Part shown: piece after piece, positions 44,264-53,401 of the stretch | How the letters are laid out: the number at the start of each line of letters is the position of its first letter | How positions within the stretch are numbered: the first letter of the stretch is position 1 | Source: Betaproteobacteria bacterium LSUCC0117 | GTDB taxonomy: Bacteria > Pseudomonadota > Gammaproteobacteria > Burkholderiales > Burkholderiaceae_C | NCBI GenBank assembly: GCA_030441535.1 | Contig: JAUJFZ010000001.1 | Span: 276,001-340,000, forward strand | Length of the DNA: 64,000 nucleotides | Direction of reading: 5' to 3' | Notes under the pieces: model-generated | The model's database searches: none | What the model was told of the DNA's origin: nothing | The model's input: only the letters and a program-made list of their open reading frames with translations | Made by a program: the position numbers and the translations under genes

Positions 44264-45821
44264 AAAACTAATTAACAAGTTGCTTGGCGGTGGTAAAGCG
44301 TCAGCTGCCAGTCGCTTTGGGCAACGCGAAGACGTTCCGTTCAAAGTCCACAAAATTGACCGTAGTCTGGTCGACGACCGCGCTTTGGACGTTGTGGAAA
44401 CCCTGCAGGACGCTGGTTTTGAGGCCTACATCGTGGGCGGCGCCGTACGAGATTTGTTATGTGGCGTGAAGCCGAAAGATTTTGATGTTGCGACTGATGC
44501 CACGCCTGAGCAAGTGAAGCGCTTGTTCCGACGCGCTTTCATCATCGGTCGTCGGTTTCGAATCGTGCATGTCATTTATGGTCGAGGACGCGCCAATGAG
44601 GTCATTGAGGTATCCACCTTCCGAGCCTACTTGGACAGTGCCGACGCCAAACAAGTGTCGGGTAACGAGAAGACCAGCAAGCAGCAGTTAGCCAATTCGA
44701 GCCACGCTGTCGATGCTTCCGGTCGGGTGTTGCGTGACAACGTTTGGGGGCCGATGGAAGAGGATGCCGCTCGCCGGGATTTCTCGATCAATGCCATGTA
44801 CTACGATCCCACGACGCAGGTCGTGGTCGACTACCACAACGGTATTCGCGATGCGAAAAAACGCATCATGCGCATGATTGGTGAGCCGGCGGCGCGTTAC
44901 CGTGAGGACCCGGTACGCGTGATACGCGCTGTGCGTTTCATGGCCAAACTGTCGCATCTGGGTTTCACCATGGAACGAGCCACCCGCGAGCCTTTGGTTG
45001 CCAGCGCACGTTTATTGGCGGATGTTCCCCAGAGCCGTTTGTTTGACGAGATGCTCAAGCTGTTGCAAACAGGCCATGCACTGGCGACGATCGAAGCGCT
45101 TCAATCCCTCAATTTGGAGACAGGAATTTACCCGCTGCTGGACTTGGCCGTCGCGCGTGCCACGGACCCCTTTGTCAACCAAGCGCTCAGCGACACCGAC
45201 CGCCGTGTCAACGAGGGTAAGCCCGTTGCGCCTAGTTTTTTGTTGGCGTGTGTGTTGTGGTCAGACGTGCGCACCGGTTGGTCCAAGCGGTTGGCACGAC
45301 AAAAAGGACCACGTGCCAGTAGTTTTCCGGCTCTGCAAGAGGCGGTGGATGAGGTCTTTGAATCGCGCATTGGTGATGTATCGGGACGTGGCAAATTGGG
45401 TGCGGACATGAGAGAGATCTGGACCATGCAGCCGCGCTTCGAAAAGCGCACACCGGCTAGTGCCTTAAGCCTGGTGGGGCAGCCGCGATTTAGAGCGGGT
45501 TTCGACTTCCTGCGCCTGCGCGCAAATGTCGGCGAAATTGATGCCGAGTTGGCGACTTGGTGGGAGACTTTCAGCTTGGCGGATGAGGCGGCGCGCGAAG
45601 AGATTTTGGAGACGTTGCGCTCCCAAAAACCGCCACCGCGTAAGCGTGTGGTGAAGGCTGTGTCGACCGATGCGTCGCCTGAAGTCGCAGAATCGCTCTC
45701 GGAAACGACAGCATCACTCGATACGGACGCACCCCGTAAACGCCGTCGCCGTCGGCGCAAACCCAACGACGGTGGTACGCAGTCGGGTGGTGTCAGTGAA
45801 TTCGGTGGTGACGACGCCTAG
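44256..45821 (+). CDS. pcnB: Poly(A) polymerase PcnB
   Basis: 521 residues from ATG 44256. The nucleotidyltransferase head has YIVGGAVRDLLCG and the catalytic aspartates in KPKDFDVATDA. RNA-binding regions include RRDFSINAMYYDP and RYREDPVRVIRAVRF. The C-terminus is a long basic tail (RKRRRRRRKPNDG), typical of bacterial PcnB. It adds 3' poly(A) tails that target RNA for decay. It overlaps HAD and folK genes. Confidence 0.96.
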   Translation: MIKKLINKLLGGGKASAASRFGQREDVPFKVHKIDRSLVDDRALDVVETLQDAGFEAYIVGGAVRDLLCGVKPKDFDVATDATPEQVKRLFRRAFIIGRRFRIVHVIYGRGRANEVIEVSTFRAYLDSADAKQVSGNEKTSKQQLANSSHAVDASGRVLRDNVWGPMEEDAARRDFSINAMYYDPTTQVVVDYHNGIRDAKKRIMRMIGEPAARYREDPVRVIRAVRFMAKLSHLGFTMERATREPLVASARLLADVPQSRLFDEMLKLLQTGHALATIEALQSLNLETGIYPLLDLAVARATDPFVNQALSDTDRRVNEGKPVAPSFLLACVLWSDVRTGWSKRLARQKGPRASSFPALQEAVDEVFESRIGDVSGRGKLGADMREIWTMQPRFEKRTPASALSLVGQPRFRAGFDFLRLRANVGEIDAELATWWETFSLADEAAREEILETLRSQKPPPRKRVVKAVSTDASPEVAESLSETTASLDTDAPRKRRRRRRKPNDGGTQSGGVSEFGGDDA

Positions 45822-46275
45822 GCCCCTGGTGCGTGCCTACATCGGAGTGGGTGCGAACCTCGGCGATGCAACCATGCAGGTCAGGGCAGCAGCGGAGGGC
45901 CTACGTGCTTTGGGCACCCATTGGCAATGCTCACCGCTGTATCGCACCGCGCCGCAGGATGCCGATGGCCCTTACTACGTGAACGCAGTGGTGGGCCTGA
46001 ATACCTCGCTCACAGCACCAGCGTTGTTGGTTTCGATGCAGGCGATGGAAAACGCGGCTGGACGCGAGCGTCCTTATCGCAACGCGCCAAGGACCCTTGA
46101 TCTTGATCTGTTGCTATACGGTAGCGCAGTGATTAGATCGCCTGCTTTACACATTCCGCATCCGCGCATGTGGGAGCGAGCCTTTGTTTTGGCGCCGTTG
46201 CGCGATATCGCCCCGGCGTTGGTCCCTAATGATCGTTTCGCAGGGGTGGTTGACCAAGTCGTTGAACGCCTCTAG
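45808..46275 (+). CDS. folK: Hydroxymethyldihydropterin pyrophosphokinase
   Basis: 155 residues from GTG 45808; GTG 45805 and GTG 45829 are equally possible and no ribosome site decides. Motifs: YIGVGANLGDATMQV, LYRTAPQDADGPYYVNAVV, and the signature RTLDLDLLLYG. It transfers pyrophosphate to 6-hydroxymethyldihydropterin in folate synthesis. It begins inside pcnB and shares its stop (CTAG) with convergent pdxH. Confidence 0.94.
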   Translation: MTTPRPLVRAYIGVGANLGDATMQVRAAAEGLRALGTHWQCSPLYRTAPQDADGPYYVNAVVGLNTSLTAPALLVSMQAMENAAGRERPYRNAPRTLDLDLLLYGSAVIRSPALHIPHPRMWERAFVLAPLRDIAPALVPNDRFAGVVDQVVERL

Positions 46276-46913
46276 GGCGCTAAGCGCTCGCGGTGCCAAG
46301 CGCCATCTGCCGCGGGCGTGTAGCGCAAGCGGTCATGCAAACGGCTTTTTCGACCTTGCCAAAATTCCCACTGCTCGGGAACCAGACGATAGCCGCCCCA
46401 ATGCGGTGGCCGGGGCGGATTCAACAAGAATTGCGCGCCATATTTCGCTGCAGCGGCCACTAAAACCTCTCGCCCGCTGATCGGCTCGCTTTGAGGGCTG
46501 GCCCAAGCGCCGATGCGAGAGTCAAGCGGTCGGCTGTGAAAGTAAGCGTCGCTTTCGTCGGCGCTGACCTTTTCAATCTGCCCCTCGATGCGCACCACAC
46601 GTTCAAGCTCCACCCAGTGAAATTGAAGGGCGGCGAACGGGTTACCGGCCAACTCCTGGCCTTTGCGGCTGTTGTAGTTGGTGTACCAAACAATGCCCCG
46701 CGCATCGACACCTTTAATCAGGACCACGCGTGTGCTGGGGCGTAAGTCGGACGAGACGGTCGCCAGCGTCATGGCGTTGGGCTCTGGGATTTCCGCTTCA
46801 ATGGCTTGATTTAACCAGTGCTCGAACTGCAGGCGGGGGTCAGCAAGTGAGTCGCTCTCGTTCAGCGCGGCGCGCTCATAGCTTTTCCGAAGGTCGGCGA
46901 TTGAGGTCTTCAT
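46272..46913 (-). CDS. pdxH: Pyridoxamine 5'-phosphate oxidase
   Basis: 213 residues. FMN and PLP contacts: RVVLIKGVDARGIVWYTNYN, SRKGQELAGNPFAALQFHW, and the C-terminal WEFWQGRKSRLHDRLRY. It makes pyridoxal phosphate, completing the B6 pathway begun by PdxJ. It lies downstream of tRNA-Leu, separated by a terminator. Confidence 0.97.
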   Translation of the reverse strand: MKTSIADLRKSYERAALNESDSLADPRLQFEHWLNQAIEAEIPEPNAMTLATVSSDLRPSTRVVLIKGVDARGIVWYTNYNSRKGQELAGNPFAALQFHWVELERVVRIEGQIEKVSADESDAYFHSRPLDSRIGAWASPQSEPISGREVLVAAAAKYGAQFLLNPPRPPHWGGYRLVPEQWEFWQGRKSRLHDRLRYTPAADGAWHRERLAP

Positions 46914-46969
46914 AGTCGGGAGTATAGAGGGGATGCGGTGTCGCTGTTAGCGTATCCGACAGGCGAAAA

Positions 46970-47002
46970 AAAAACCTGAAAACGCGGAGTTTTCAGGTTT
47001 TT
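46970..47002 (-). terminator. Terminator of tRNA-Leu
   Basis: A 14-base perfect stem (46970-46983 with 46989-47002) encloses GCGGA. On the minus strand it is followed by a nine-T run ending at 46966, seven bases past the tRNA 3' end at 47009. Confidence 0.9.
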
Positions 47003-47008
47003 CCAAAT

Positions 47009-47096
47009 TGGTGCCTAGGGCCGGACTCGAACCGGCACGGTGTTTAGCACCGGCAGATTTTGAATCTGCTGCGTCTACCAATTTCGCCACCCAGGC
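47009..47096 (-). tRNA. tRNA-Leu (CAA anticodon)
   Basis: The gene reads leftward. Acceptor stem GCCTGGG pairs with CCTAGGC (one G-T). The anticodon stem-loop GCAGA-TTCAAAA-TCTGC gives anticodon CAA, for leucine codon UUG. A long variable arm (type II) and TPSI-loop GGTTCGAGTCC are present, and the CCA end is encoded (47009-47011). Without CCA it is 85 bases. It lies between pdxH and the divergent cysM; its terminator follows directly. No att-like repeat or integrase is near. Confidence 0.97.
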
Positions 47097-47110
47097 AGTG
47101 CAAGACCGAG

Positions 47111-47116
47111 ATTATG
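47111..47116 (-). promoter_or_regulatory. -10 box of tRNA-Leu
   Basis: CATAAT on the minus strand, extended by an upstream TGC, about 15 bases before the tRNA 5' end, with a GC-rich start region. The -35 is poor. Confidence 0.5.
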
Positions 47117-47136
47117 GCATAACTTTCCGACCCTTT

Positions 47137-47167
47137 TTGACACGGCTTGAAAAATGTAATTTATATT
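47137..47167 (+). promoter_or_regulatory. Candidate cysM promoter
   Basis: A perfect -35 TTGACA (47137-47142) and TATATT (47162-47167) are separated by a long 19-base spacer. It lies 90 bases before cysM and back to back with the tRNA-Leu promoter. Confidence 0.45.
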
Positions 47168-47256
47168 GCGAGGTTACGCTAATCCGCCCCAGCCGCAGGC
47201 CTGTTCGTAATGTGGCAAAGTTGGGGGCCCGAAAATTTCCACGCAGCAATGACGCC

Positions 47257-48183
47257 ATGAATCAACCCGCCTCAAAACCAAACGACTATCCCACGATCGA
47301 AGCGGCGATTGGCCGAACCCCATTGGTCCGTCTGCAGCGCTTGGGACGAGATGTCGCTGATGCGCGCGGCAACGTGGTGTTGGGAAAGTTGGAGGGTAAC
47401 AACCCGGCTGGGTCGGTGAAGGACCGTCCCGCGTTGTCGATGATCCAACGAGCGCAAGAGCGTGGCGATATCAAGCCAGGGGACACCCTGATCGAGGCAA
47501 CATCGGGCAATACAGGGATCGCTTTGGCGATGGCCGCCGCCATCAAGGGCTACAAGATGATCTTGATCATGCCCGAGGATTTGTCCATCGAACGCGCGCA
47601 GACGATGAAGGCGTTTGGCGCTGAGTTGATTTTGACACCCAAGAGTGGCGGTATGGAATATGCCCGCGACTTGGCAGAAAACATGCAGCAGGCGGGTAAG
47701 GGTCTGGTGCTCGACCAGTTCGCTAACGACGACAACCCCCGCATACACTTCGAAACCACCGGCCCGGAGATTTGGCAGGATACGCAGGGTCGGGTGACTC
47801 ACTTTGTCAGTGCCATGGGCACCACAGGCACTATCACCGGCGTTTCACGGTACTTGAAATCGCAAAACAAGACCGTTCAGATCATCGGCGCCCAGCCGAG
47901 TGAAGGTTCACGTATCCCTGGCATCCGCAAATGGCCAGAGGCGTATTTGCCGAAAATTTACGATGCCAGCAATGTGGATGCCCTGCGCCTCGTCAGCCAG
48001 GACGATGCAGAAGAAATGTGCCGTCGTTTGGCGCGCGAAGAGGGCATTTTCGCGGGTATCTCGGCAGCGGGCGCAGCCCATGTCGCTTTAGAATTATCCA
48101 AAGAGGTTGAGAATGCAACCATCGTTTTCATTGTGTGTGATCGCGGTGATCGCTACCTCTCAACGGGCGTTTTCCCAGCCTGA
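47257..48183 (+). CDS. cysM: Cysteine synthase B (CysM)
   Basis: 308 residues from ATG 47257. The PLP lysine is in NPAGSVKDRPAL, the phosphate loop in EATSGNTGIALA and the glycine loop in GTTGTITGVSRYL. The family resemblance is to CysM, which can use thiosulfate or sulfide with O-acetylserine. An open frame continues 83 codons upstream but crosses the tRNA-Leu gene and is spurious. A TusA-like gene follows, consistent with sulfur handling. Confidence 0.95.
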   Translation: MNQPASKPNDYPTIEAAIGRTPLVRLQRLGRDVADARGNVVLGKLEGNNPAGSVKDRPALSMIQRAQERGDIKPGDTLIEATSGNTGIALAMAAAIKGYKMILIMPEDLSIERAQTMKAFGAELILTPKSGGMEYARDLAENMQQAGKGLVLDQFANDDNPRIHFETTGPEIWQDTQGRVTHFVSAMGTTGTITGVSRYLKSQNKTVQIIGAQPSEGSRIPGIRKWPEAYLPKIYDASNVDALRLVSQDDAEEMCRRLAREEGIFAGISAAGAAHVALELSKEVENATIVFIVCDRGDRYLSTGVFPA

Positions 48184-48237
48184 GCGACTTCCGCGGTAAC
48201 AGCCCCTTGTATCAAAGCCTTCAACGACTCAATAAAA

Positions 48238-48465
48238 ATGCAAATCGATAAAGAACTAGACGCCCGTGGGTTGAATTGCCCGCTACCCATTTTGAAAGCA
48301 AAAAAGGCCCTTGCTGATCTGGAAAGCGGACAGTTGTTGCGCGTGGTGGCAACCGACCAAGGCTCGGTCCGTGACTTCCAAGCCTTCGCGAAACAGACCG
48401 GTAACGAAATGATGGAAATGGACGCTACCGGTCCCGAGTTCGCTTTTGTTTTGAAACGGCGATAG
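48238..48465 (+). CDS. TusA-like sulfurtransferase
   Basis: 75 residues. The TusA family motif CPLPILKAKKAL carries the active cysteine (GLNCPLPILK). Proteins of this family carry persulfide sulfur, either for tRNA thiolation or in other sulfur-transfer routes. It may be TusA itself, but the family has several paralogues, so no symbol is given. It follows cysM by 54 bases; valS converges from the right. Confidence 0.9.
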   Translation: MQIDKELDARGLNCPLPILKAKKALADLESGQLLRVVATDQGSVRDFQAFAKQTGNEMMEMDATGPEFAFVLKRR

Positions 48466-48479
48466 TCGCCTTTGGCCCT

Positions 48480-51419
48480 CTAGCGCCGCTGCTGTAACTT
48501 CTCCAGTTGCGCGCGCATTTTCTCCACCTTGTCACTGAAGGTCGCGATACGCGCACGTTCCTGCTCAATGACCGCGGGAGGTGCTTTCGCCACGAAGGCC
48601 TCGTTGCTCAGCTTGCCGTTGGCCTTGGCAATTTCTGTATCGAGTTTGGCAATCTCTTTACTGAGTCGTTTGGTCTCGGCTTCGAGATCGACCTCTACGA
48701 ACAGGGCGGCACGGGCTTGTCCTAACACCACAGCGGGGGCACCATCGGCCGCTGCGGCCCACTCGGTTTCTGATCCAAACACCTTGATGTCGCTCAGGCG
48801 TACCAACGCTTTCAGTGCGGGGCCGTAAGTGGCCACAAAATCCGCTTCACCCACGACATACATGGGCACGCGGGCGGCCGGTGATAGACCCATTTCGCCG
48901 CGTAAATTACGACAGGCGTCCACCCACGTCTTGAACGTGGCGATCTCAGCTTCCGCGCGCTCGTCGATTTTTTCAGGTTGGCTTTCAGGGTAGGCAGCAA
49001 TACTGACAGACTCGCCTTTCAATCCGGCAATCGGTGCGACGGTTTGCCACAGCGCTTCGGTGATGAAGGGGATGATGGGATGCGCCAACCGGAGCGTCGT
49101 TTCGAGTACACGAATCAGCGTGCGACGCGTGGCACGTTGGGCCGCTTCGTCACCATTTTGTATTTGGACCTTGGCAATTTCGAGGTACCAGTCGCAGAAC
49201 TCGTCCCATACGAAGCTGTAGATTTGGTTGGCGACGTTGTCAAGACGGTAGTCGGCAAAGCCTTTGGCGACATCGGCTTCCACACGCTGGAGCTTAGACG
49301 CGATCCACCGGTCGGCTTGGCTGAACCGCATATAACCATGCGCACTGCCACCCACAGCGCACTCAGCCTTGGTGTGCGGCTTGAGGCCACAGTCGTAGCC
49401 CTCGCAATTCATTAAAACGAAACGCGAGGCGTTCCAAAGCTTGTTACAGAAGTTGCGATAGCCCTCACAGCGCTTGGCGTCGAAGTTGATGCTGCGTCCC
49501 AAACTGGCCAATGAGGCAAAGGTGAATCGCAGGGCGTCGGCACCGAACGCGGGAATACCTTCGGGGAATTCTTTCTCTGTGTTCTTGCGAACGGTCGGCG
49601 CGGTTTCGGGTTTACGCAAACCCGTGGTGCGCTTTTCCAGCAAAGGGGGAAGCTCAATGCCGTCGATCAGATCAACGGGGTCGAGTACGTTGCCTTCCGA
49701 CTTGCTCATTTTCTTACCCTGCGCATCGCGGACCAAACCGTGGATGTAAACGTGCTTGAATGGGACTTGTCCGGTGAAGTGCGTGGTCATCATGATCATG
49801 CGCGCCACCCAGAAGAAAATGATGTCGTAGCCGGTTACCAAGACACTGGAAGGCAGGTAAAGCGACATATCCGGTGTCTGCTCTGGCCAGCCCATTGTCG
49901 AAAAGGGTACCAAGGCTGACGAATACCAGGTGTCCAGCACATCAGGGTCACGCGTGAGCGCCTTGCCGCCGGATTTCTGCAGGGCCTCGGCCTCGTTACG
50001 GGCGACATAGACTTGGCCGTCTTCGTCATACCAAGCGGGAATTTGATGGCCCCACCACAATTGGCGGCTGATGCACCAGTCTTGGATGTTATTCATCCAT
50101 TGGTTGTAGGTATTGACCCAGTTCTCGGGGTAGAAGGTCACGGCGCCGCTCTCAACCGCATCGATCGCCTTGGTCGCGATGCTCTTACCCGTGGGGTCGT
50201 TGTAGGCGACGCGGGTCATGGCCACGAACCATTGGTCGGTCAGCATGGGCTCGACCACTTGGCCTGTTCGGGCGCAAATAGGGAGCATGAGTTTGTGCGG
50301 CTTGATCTCGATCAGAAAACCCTGTGCTTCCAAATCTTTGAGTAGCGCTTTGCGCGCGTCGAAGCGATCGAGGCCTTGGTAAGGCGCCGGACCGTTTTCG
50401 TTGACTTTGGCGTCGAGCGTGAAGATCGTGATCAGCGGTAGGTTATGGCGCTGGGCACATGCGTAGTCATTGAAGTCATGCGCGCCTGTAATTTTGACGC
50501 AACCCGATCCGAATTCGCGGTCAACAAAATCATCGGCAATGATCGGAATTTGACGGTCGCAAAGTGGCAAATCAACCAGCTTGCCAATCAGGTGTTGGTA
50601 ACGCGGATCTTCAGGGTGTACAGCGAGTGCGCCGTCCGCCATCATGGTCTCGGGCCGCGTGGTAGCGATGGTCATGCCGCGTTGTTGGACGCCGTCAACG
50701 AGTTGTGGGCCATCGGCAAAGGGATAGCAAATGTAGTGCATCTTCCCGTCGCTCTCGGTGCTTTCGACCTCTAGGTCGCTCACAGCCGACATCAGAACGG
50801 GGTCCCAGTTAACGAGCCGCTTGCCGCGGTAAATCAGGCCTTGCTCATAGAGGCGCACAAACGTCTCGATCACGACAGTCGAGAGCTTGTCATCCATGGT
50901 GAAGTATTCACGCGCCCAATCCACACTGTCGCCCATACGGCGCATTTGGTTGGTGATGGTGCCGCCGCTTTGGTGCTTCCAATCCCAAACACGGGCGACA
51001 AAATTTTTCCGTGCTTCCTCGGGCGTCGGGCCCATATCGTGTCGACTGATCCCTTCGCCCGCTAACTGGCGTTCCACGACGATTTGCGTCGCAATACCCG
51101 CATGGTCGGTGCCCGGCACCCACACCGTATTGAAACCGCGCATGCGGTGATACCGCGTGAGGCTGTCCATGATGGTCTGATTGAACGCATGGCCCATGTG
51201 CAACGTTCCGGTGACGTTGGGCGGTGGCAATTGAATTGCGAAGCTGTCGACATCGTCACGCGCTTCGCTGGTGCCTCGGTAACCCGCTGTGGCGTACGAA
51301 CGCTTTTCCCACTCAGGGCCCCATTGCGCCTCAATGGCCGCAGGTTCGAACGATTTGGACAGCTGCTCCAAGCCGGTTTGTTGGGGTTTGACGGTATCGG
51401 TGGGCGTGGTGGTAGTCAT
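48480..51419 (-). CDS. valS: Valyl-tRNA synthetase
   Basis: 979 residues from ATG 51419. Class I signatures HIGH-type (PPPNVTGTLHMGHAF) and KMSKS (GKKMSKSEGNV) are present, a CP1 editing domain lies between them, and a C-terminal coiled coil (about the last 65 residues, ending KMRAQLEKLQQRR) binds tRNA. It charges tRNA-Val. The ribosome site is weak. Convergent with the TusA-like gene with a 14-base gap. Confidence 0.98.
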   Translation of the reverse strand: MTTTTPTDTVKPQQTGLEQLSKSFEPAAIEAQWGPEWEKRSYATAGYRGTSEARDDVDSFAIQLPPPNVTGTLHMGHAFNQTIMDSLTRYHRMRGFNTVWVPGTDHAGIATQIVVERQLAGEGISRHDMGPTPEEARKNFVARVWDWKHQSGGTITNQMRRMGDSVDWAREYFTMDDKLSTVVIETFVRLYEQGLIYRGKRLVNWDPVLMSAVSDLEVESTESDGKMHYICYPFADGPQLVDGVQQRGMTIATTRPETMMADGALAVHPEDPRYQHLIGKLVDLPLCDRQIPIIADDFVDREFGSGCVKITGAHDFNDYACAQRHNLPLITIFTLDAKVNENGPAPYQGLDRFDARKALLKDLEAQGFLIEIKPHKLMLPICARTGQVVEPMLTDQWFVAMTRVAYNDPTGKSIATKAIDAVESGAVTFYPENWVNTYNQWMNNIQDWCISRQLWWGHQIPAWYDEDGQVYVARNEAEALQKSGGKALTRDPDVLDTWYSSALVPFSTMGWPEQTPDMSLYLPSSVLVTGYDIIFFWVARMIMMTTHFTGQVPFKHVYIHGLVRDAQGKKMSKSEGNVLDPVDLIDGIELPPLLEKRTTGLRKPETAPTVRKNTEKEFPEGIPAFGADALRFTFASLASLGRSINFDAKRCEGYRNFCNKLWNASRFVLMNCEGYDCGLKPHTKAECAVGGSAHGYMRFSQADRWIASKLQRVEADVAKGFADYRLDNVANQIYSFVWDEFCDWYLEIAKVQIQNGDEAAQRATRRTLIRVLETTLRLAHPIIPFITEALWQTVAPIAGLKGESVSIAAYPESQPEKIDERAEAEIATFKTWVDACRNLRGEMGLSPAARVPMYVVGEADFVATYGPALKALVRLSDIKVFGSETEWAAAADGAPAVVLGQARAALFVEVDLEAETKRLSKEIAKLDTEIAKANGKLSNEAFVAKAPPAVIEQERARIATFSDKVEKMRAQLEKLQQRR

Positions 51420-51485
51420 AGGTGGTCTCAAAGTGAACCACCGATTTTAACGGGCTCCGGCTCGACTAGCCGCCGCCGTTCAGCG

Positions 51486-51671
51486 TCAATCTGCGGCTTT
51501 AGCGGCGGCGATACACGCGGTTAACAAGGCGGGATCGCCAATTTGATTTGCCATGACCAAGATCAGCTTGGCATTGAGTAGCGCCGACGCACGCTCATCC
51601 AAGCCAGCATGGGCATCAAGCAGTTGCTCGTAAAAGCCATCGGCGTCTTTGAAGTTGGGTGCCATATTCAT
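51486..51671 (-). CDS. DUF2783 domain protein
   Basis: 61 residues, MNMAPNF start; ATG 51665 is an alternative. The pattern FYEQLLDAHAGLDERASALL and NAKLILVMANQIGDPALL matches the small DUF2783 family, usually encoded next to FAD aromatic monooxygenases. It has no catalytic motif and might be an accessory subunit. It lies 12 bases after the FAD monooxygenase gene, so the two are probably in one operon. Confidence 0.8.
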   Translation of the reverse strand: MNMAPNFKDADGFYEQLLDAHAGLDERASALLNAKLILVMANQIGDPALLTACIAAAKAAD

Positions 51672-51683
51672 GATTCAGTGTCC

Positions 51684-53396
51684 TCAGCTCAATGCCAGTG
51701 CGGTGCTCAGCTGTTTGAGGAAGCCAGCGTCCAGCCGCGTGCCGCTCGCGCTCATGTAACTGTCCGGCCGTAACAGTGCCCAGCCAGGATGACCGCAAGC
51801 CGCAGCGAGATGCCCATGGCTATCGCGCACGGTCTCCCGAGCCTGCGCCGGCTGCGAGCGATCAAGCACCTGCACCACACGTACGGGCGCCAGCTCCGTC
51901 AGTTGCTTGAGCTTTTGAAGGGTTGCCTGATTGGTTGGGCCAAACCACAGCAGTAACAGGTGGTCAGCAGTCCAACGCAGCAAGTCATTCAGTTGTGCCT
52001 GGGTACCGTCCACCCAGCTAATTGCGACGTTCTGCACACTTTTACCAACTTGGGGCGACTGGTAACTGCAAATCGGTGACCGCGTGTAGGGGTTCGCCTC
52101 TGCCATCCGACCGGTATTGACCAAGGCGCGTGCAAATGGGTAATGTTTCGCGAGCCGGATGGTCGCGTCTCGGAACAGCCGTTCGACCCCATCTGCCGGG
52201 CGCAGATAGCGGGTGGTACGCGCTGTCACGGCGACGTTGACCGTCGCCGCCTCATGGCGTTCATCGTTATAGCTTTGTAACAGGCCATCGGGCGCATGGC
52301 GTTTAACGACGGCAGCAAGTTTCCATGCCAAATTGTCGGCGTCGGCGATCCCCGTGTTACCGCCTCGTGCACCGAAGGGGCTGACTACTTTGGCGGTGTC
52401 ACCCATGAAAAACACACGTCCGACAATCAAGTGGTCAAGCAATTGGCTGCGGTAGCTGTAGGGGCCCACCCACACAATATCGCAATCGGCGTCGGTGCCA
52501 AACTGACGGCGCAGCCGCTCACGCAAAACGTCCTCTCGGCTCACATAGGCGGGATCGGCATCCGGCGCCATTTGGTAGTCAATGCGCCAGACATCGTCGG
52601 CCATCAGGTGTTGCCAAACGGCGCGGTTATCGTTGAAAGGGGCTTCAATCCAGGTGTGGCGTTCGGTCGGCGGCTGCTCCTTGAAACGCACATCGGCAAT
52701 GCACCAGCGATCATCTCGTTTGATGCTCGTCATCGGTACCGCGCACCACTTGTGGAACGGTGTGTTGCTGCCGGTGGCATCGATGACGTGCCGTGCCTGA
52801 AGGGCATAGGCACCTTCTGGGGTCTCCACATCTAAGGTGACTTGATCAGCGCCCTGTGCGCAGCCTGTGACGCGCGATTGCCATCGCAGGTCGATGTGTC
52901 CCAACGCGGCGATGCGCTCTACCAAATAGCCCTCAATGTAGAACTGTTGGATGTTGATAAACGCCGGTTGTTGAGACCATTTGAAGTCGTCTCGGTCACG
53001 GAGATTGAAATTGTAAATTTCATCGTTGCCGGCAAACGTACGGCCGACGTGCCACTCCACCCCTTTGGCTTTGATACGGTCGTAAATACCGAGTTTGTCG
53101 AATATCTCCAACGACCGCTGGGTATAGCAAATTCCGCGTGACGATGCGCCCTTGACGCCCACCGTGTTGTCCTCATCCAGCAAGACGGCGGAAACGCCTA
53201 ATTGCGCGAGGCTACAAGCCAGCGTCAGCCCCGTGATACCGCCACCCACGATCACGACGTCGTATGGTTTCTCAGGCGACGCACCCGCGAGTTCTGGCGG
53301 TGTTTTGAAGGGATAGGTTGGCAGCGCATAACCCGTGCCGCCAGTGAATTCGTAGCCGTTGGTGTAAGCCGGATCTTGGTACGCAGGAGCGGTCAT
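51684..53396 (-). CDS. FAD-dependent aromatic monooxygenase, MhpA/PheA-like
   Basis: 570 residues from ATG 53396. FAD loop VVIVGGGITGLTLACSL at about residue 46; the DG-type segment is around RHVIDATGSNTPFHKW; the GD motif is FFMGDTAKVVSPFGARGGNT. A C-terminal thioredoxin-like domain is likely (LLLWFGPTNQATLQKLKQLT). The family hydroxylates phenolic substrates with NAD(P)H and O2. It sits between a VOC protein gene (5-base gap) and DUF2783, consistent with a ring-hydroxylation and cleavage module, though the substrate is unknown. Confidence 0.85.
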   Translation of the reverse strand: MTAPAYQDPAYTNGYEFTGGTGYALPTYPFKTPPELAGASPEKPYDVVIVGGGITGLTLACSLAQLGVSAVLLDEDNTVGVKGASSRGICYTQRSLEIFDKLGIYDRIKAKGVEWHVGRTFAGNDEIYNFNLRDRDDFKWSQQPAFINIQQFYIEGYLVERIAALGHIDLRWQSRVTGCAQGADQVTLDVETPEGAYALQARHVIDATGSNTPFHKWCAVPMTSIKRDDRWCIADVRFKEQPPTERHTWIEAPFNDNRAVWQHLMADDVWRIDYQMAPDADPAYVSREDVLRERLRRQFGTDADCDIVWVGPYSYRSQLLDHLIVGRVFFMGDTAKVVSPFGARGGNTGIADADNLAWKLAAVVKRHAPDGLLQSYNDERHEAATVNVAVTARTTRYLRPADGVERLFRDATIRLAKHYPFARALVNTGRMAEANPYTRSPICSYQSPQVGKSVQNVAISWVDGTQAQLNDLLRWTADHLLLLWFGPTNQATLQKLKQLTELAPVRVVQVLDRSQPAQARETVRDSHGHLAAACGHPGWALLRPDSYMSASGTRLDAGFLKQLSTALALS

Positions 53397-53401
53397 AGAT
53401 G

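Noticed and set aside
47009..47096. tRNA-Leu as an integration site for a mobile element
   Set aside because: No integrase, no repeat of the tRNA 3' end and no foreign gene block beside it.
47008..47256. Possible 83-residue N-terminal extension of CysM
   Set aside because: It reads through the tRNA-Leu gene and its promoter, and the residues do not resemble CysM; ATG 47257 fits.
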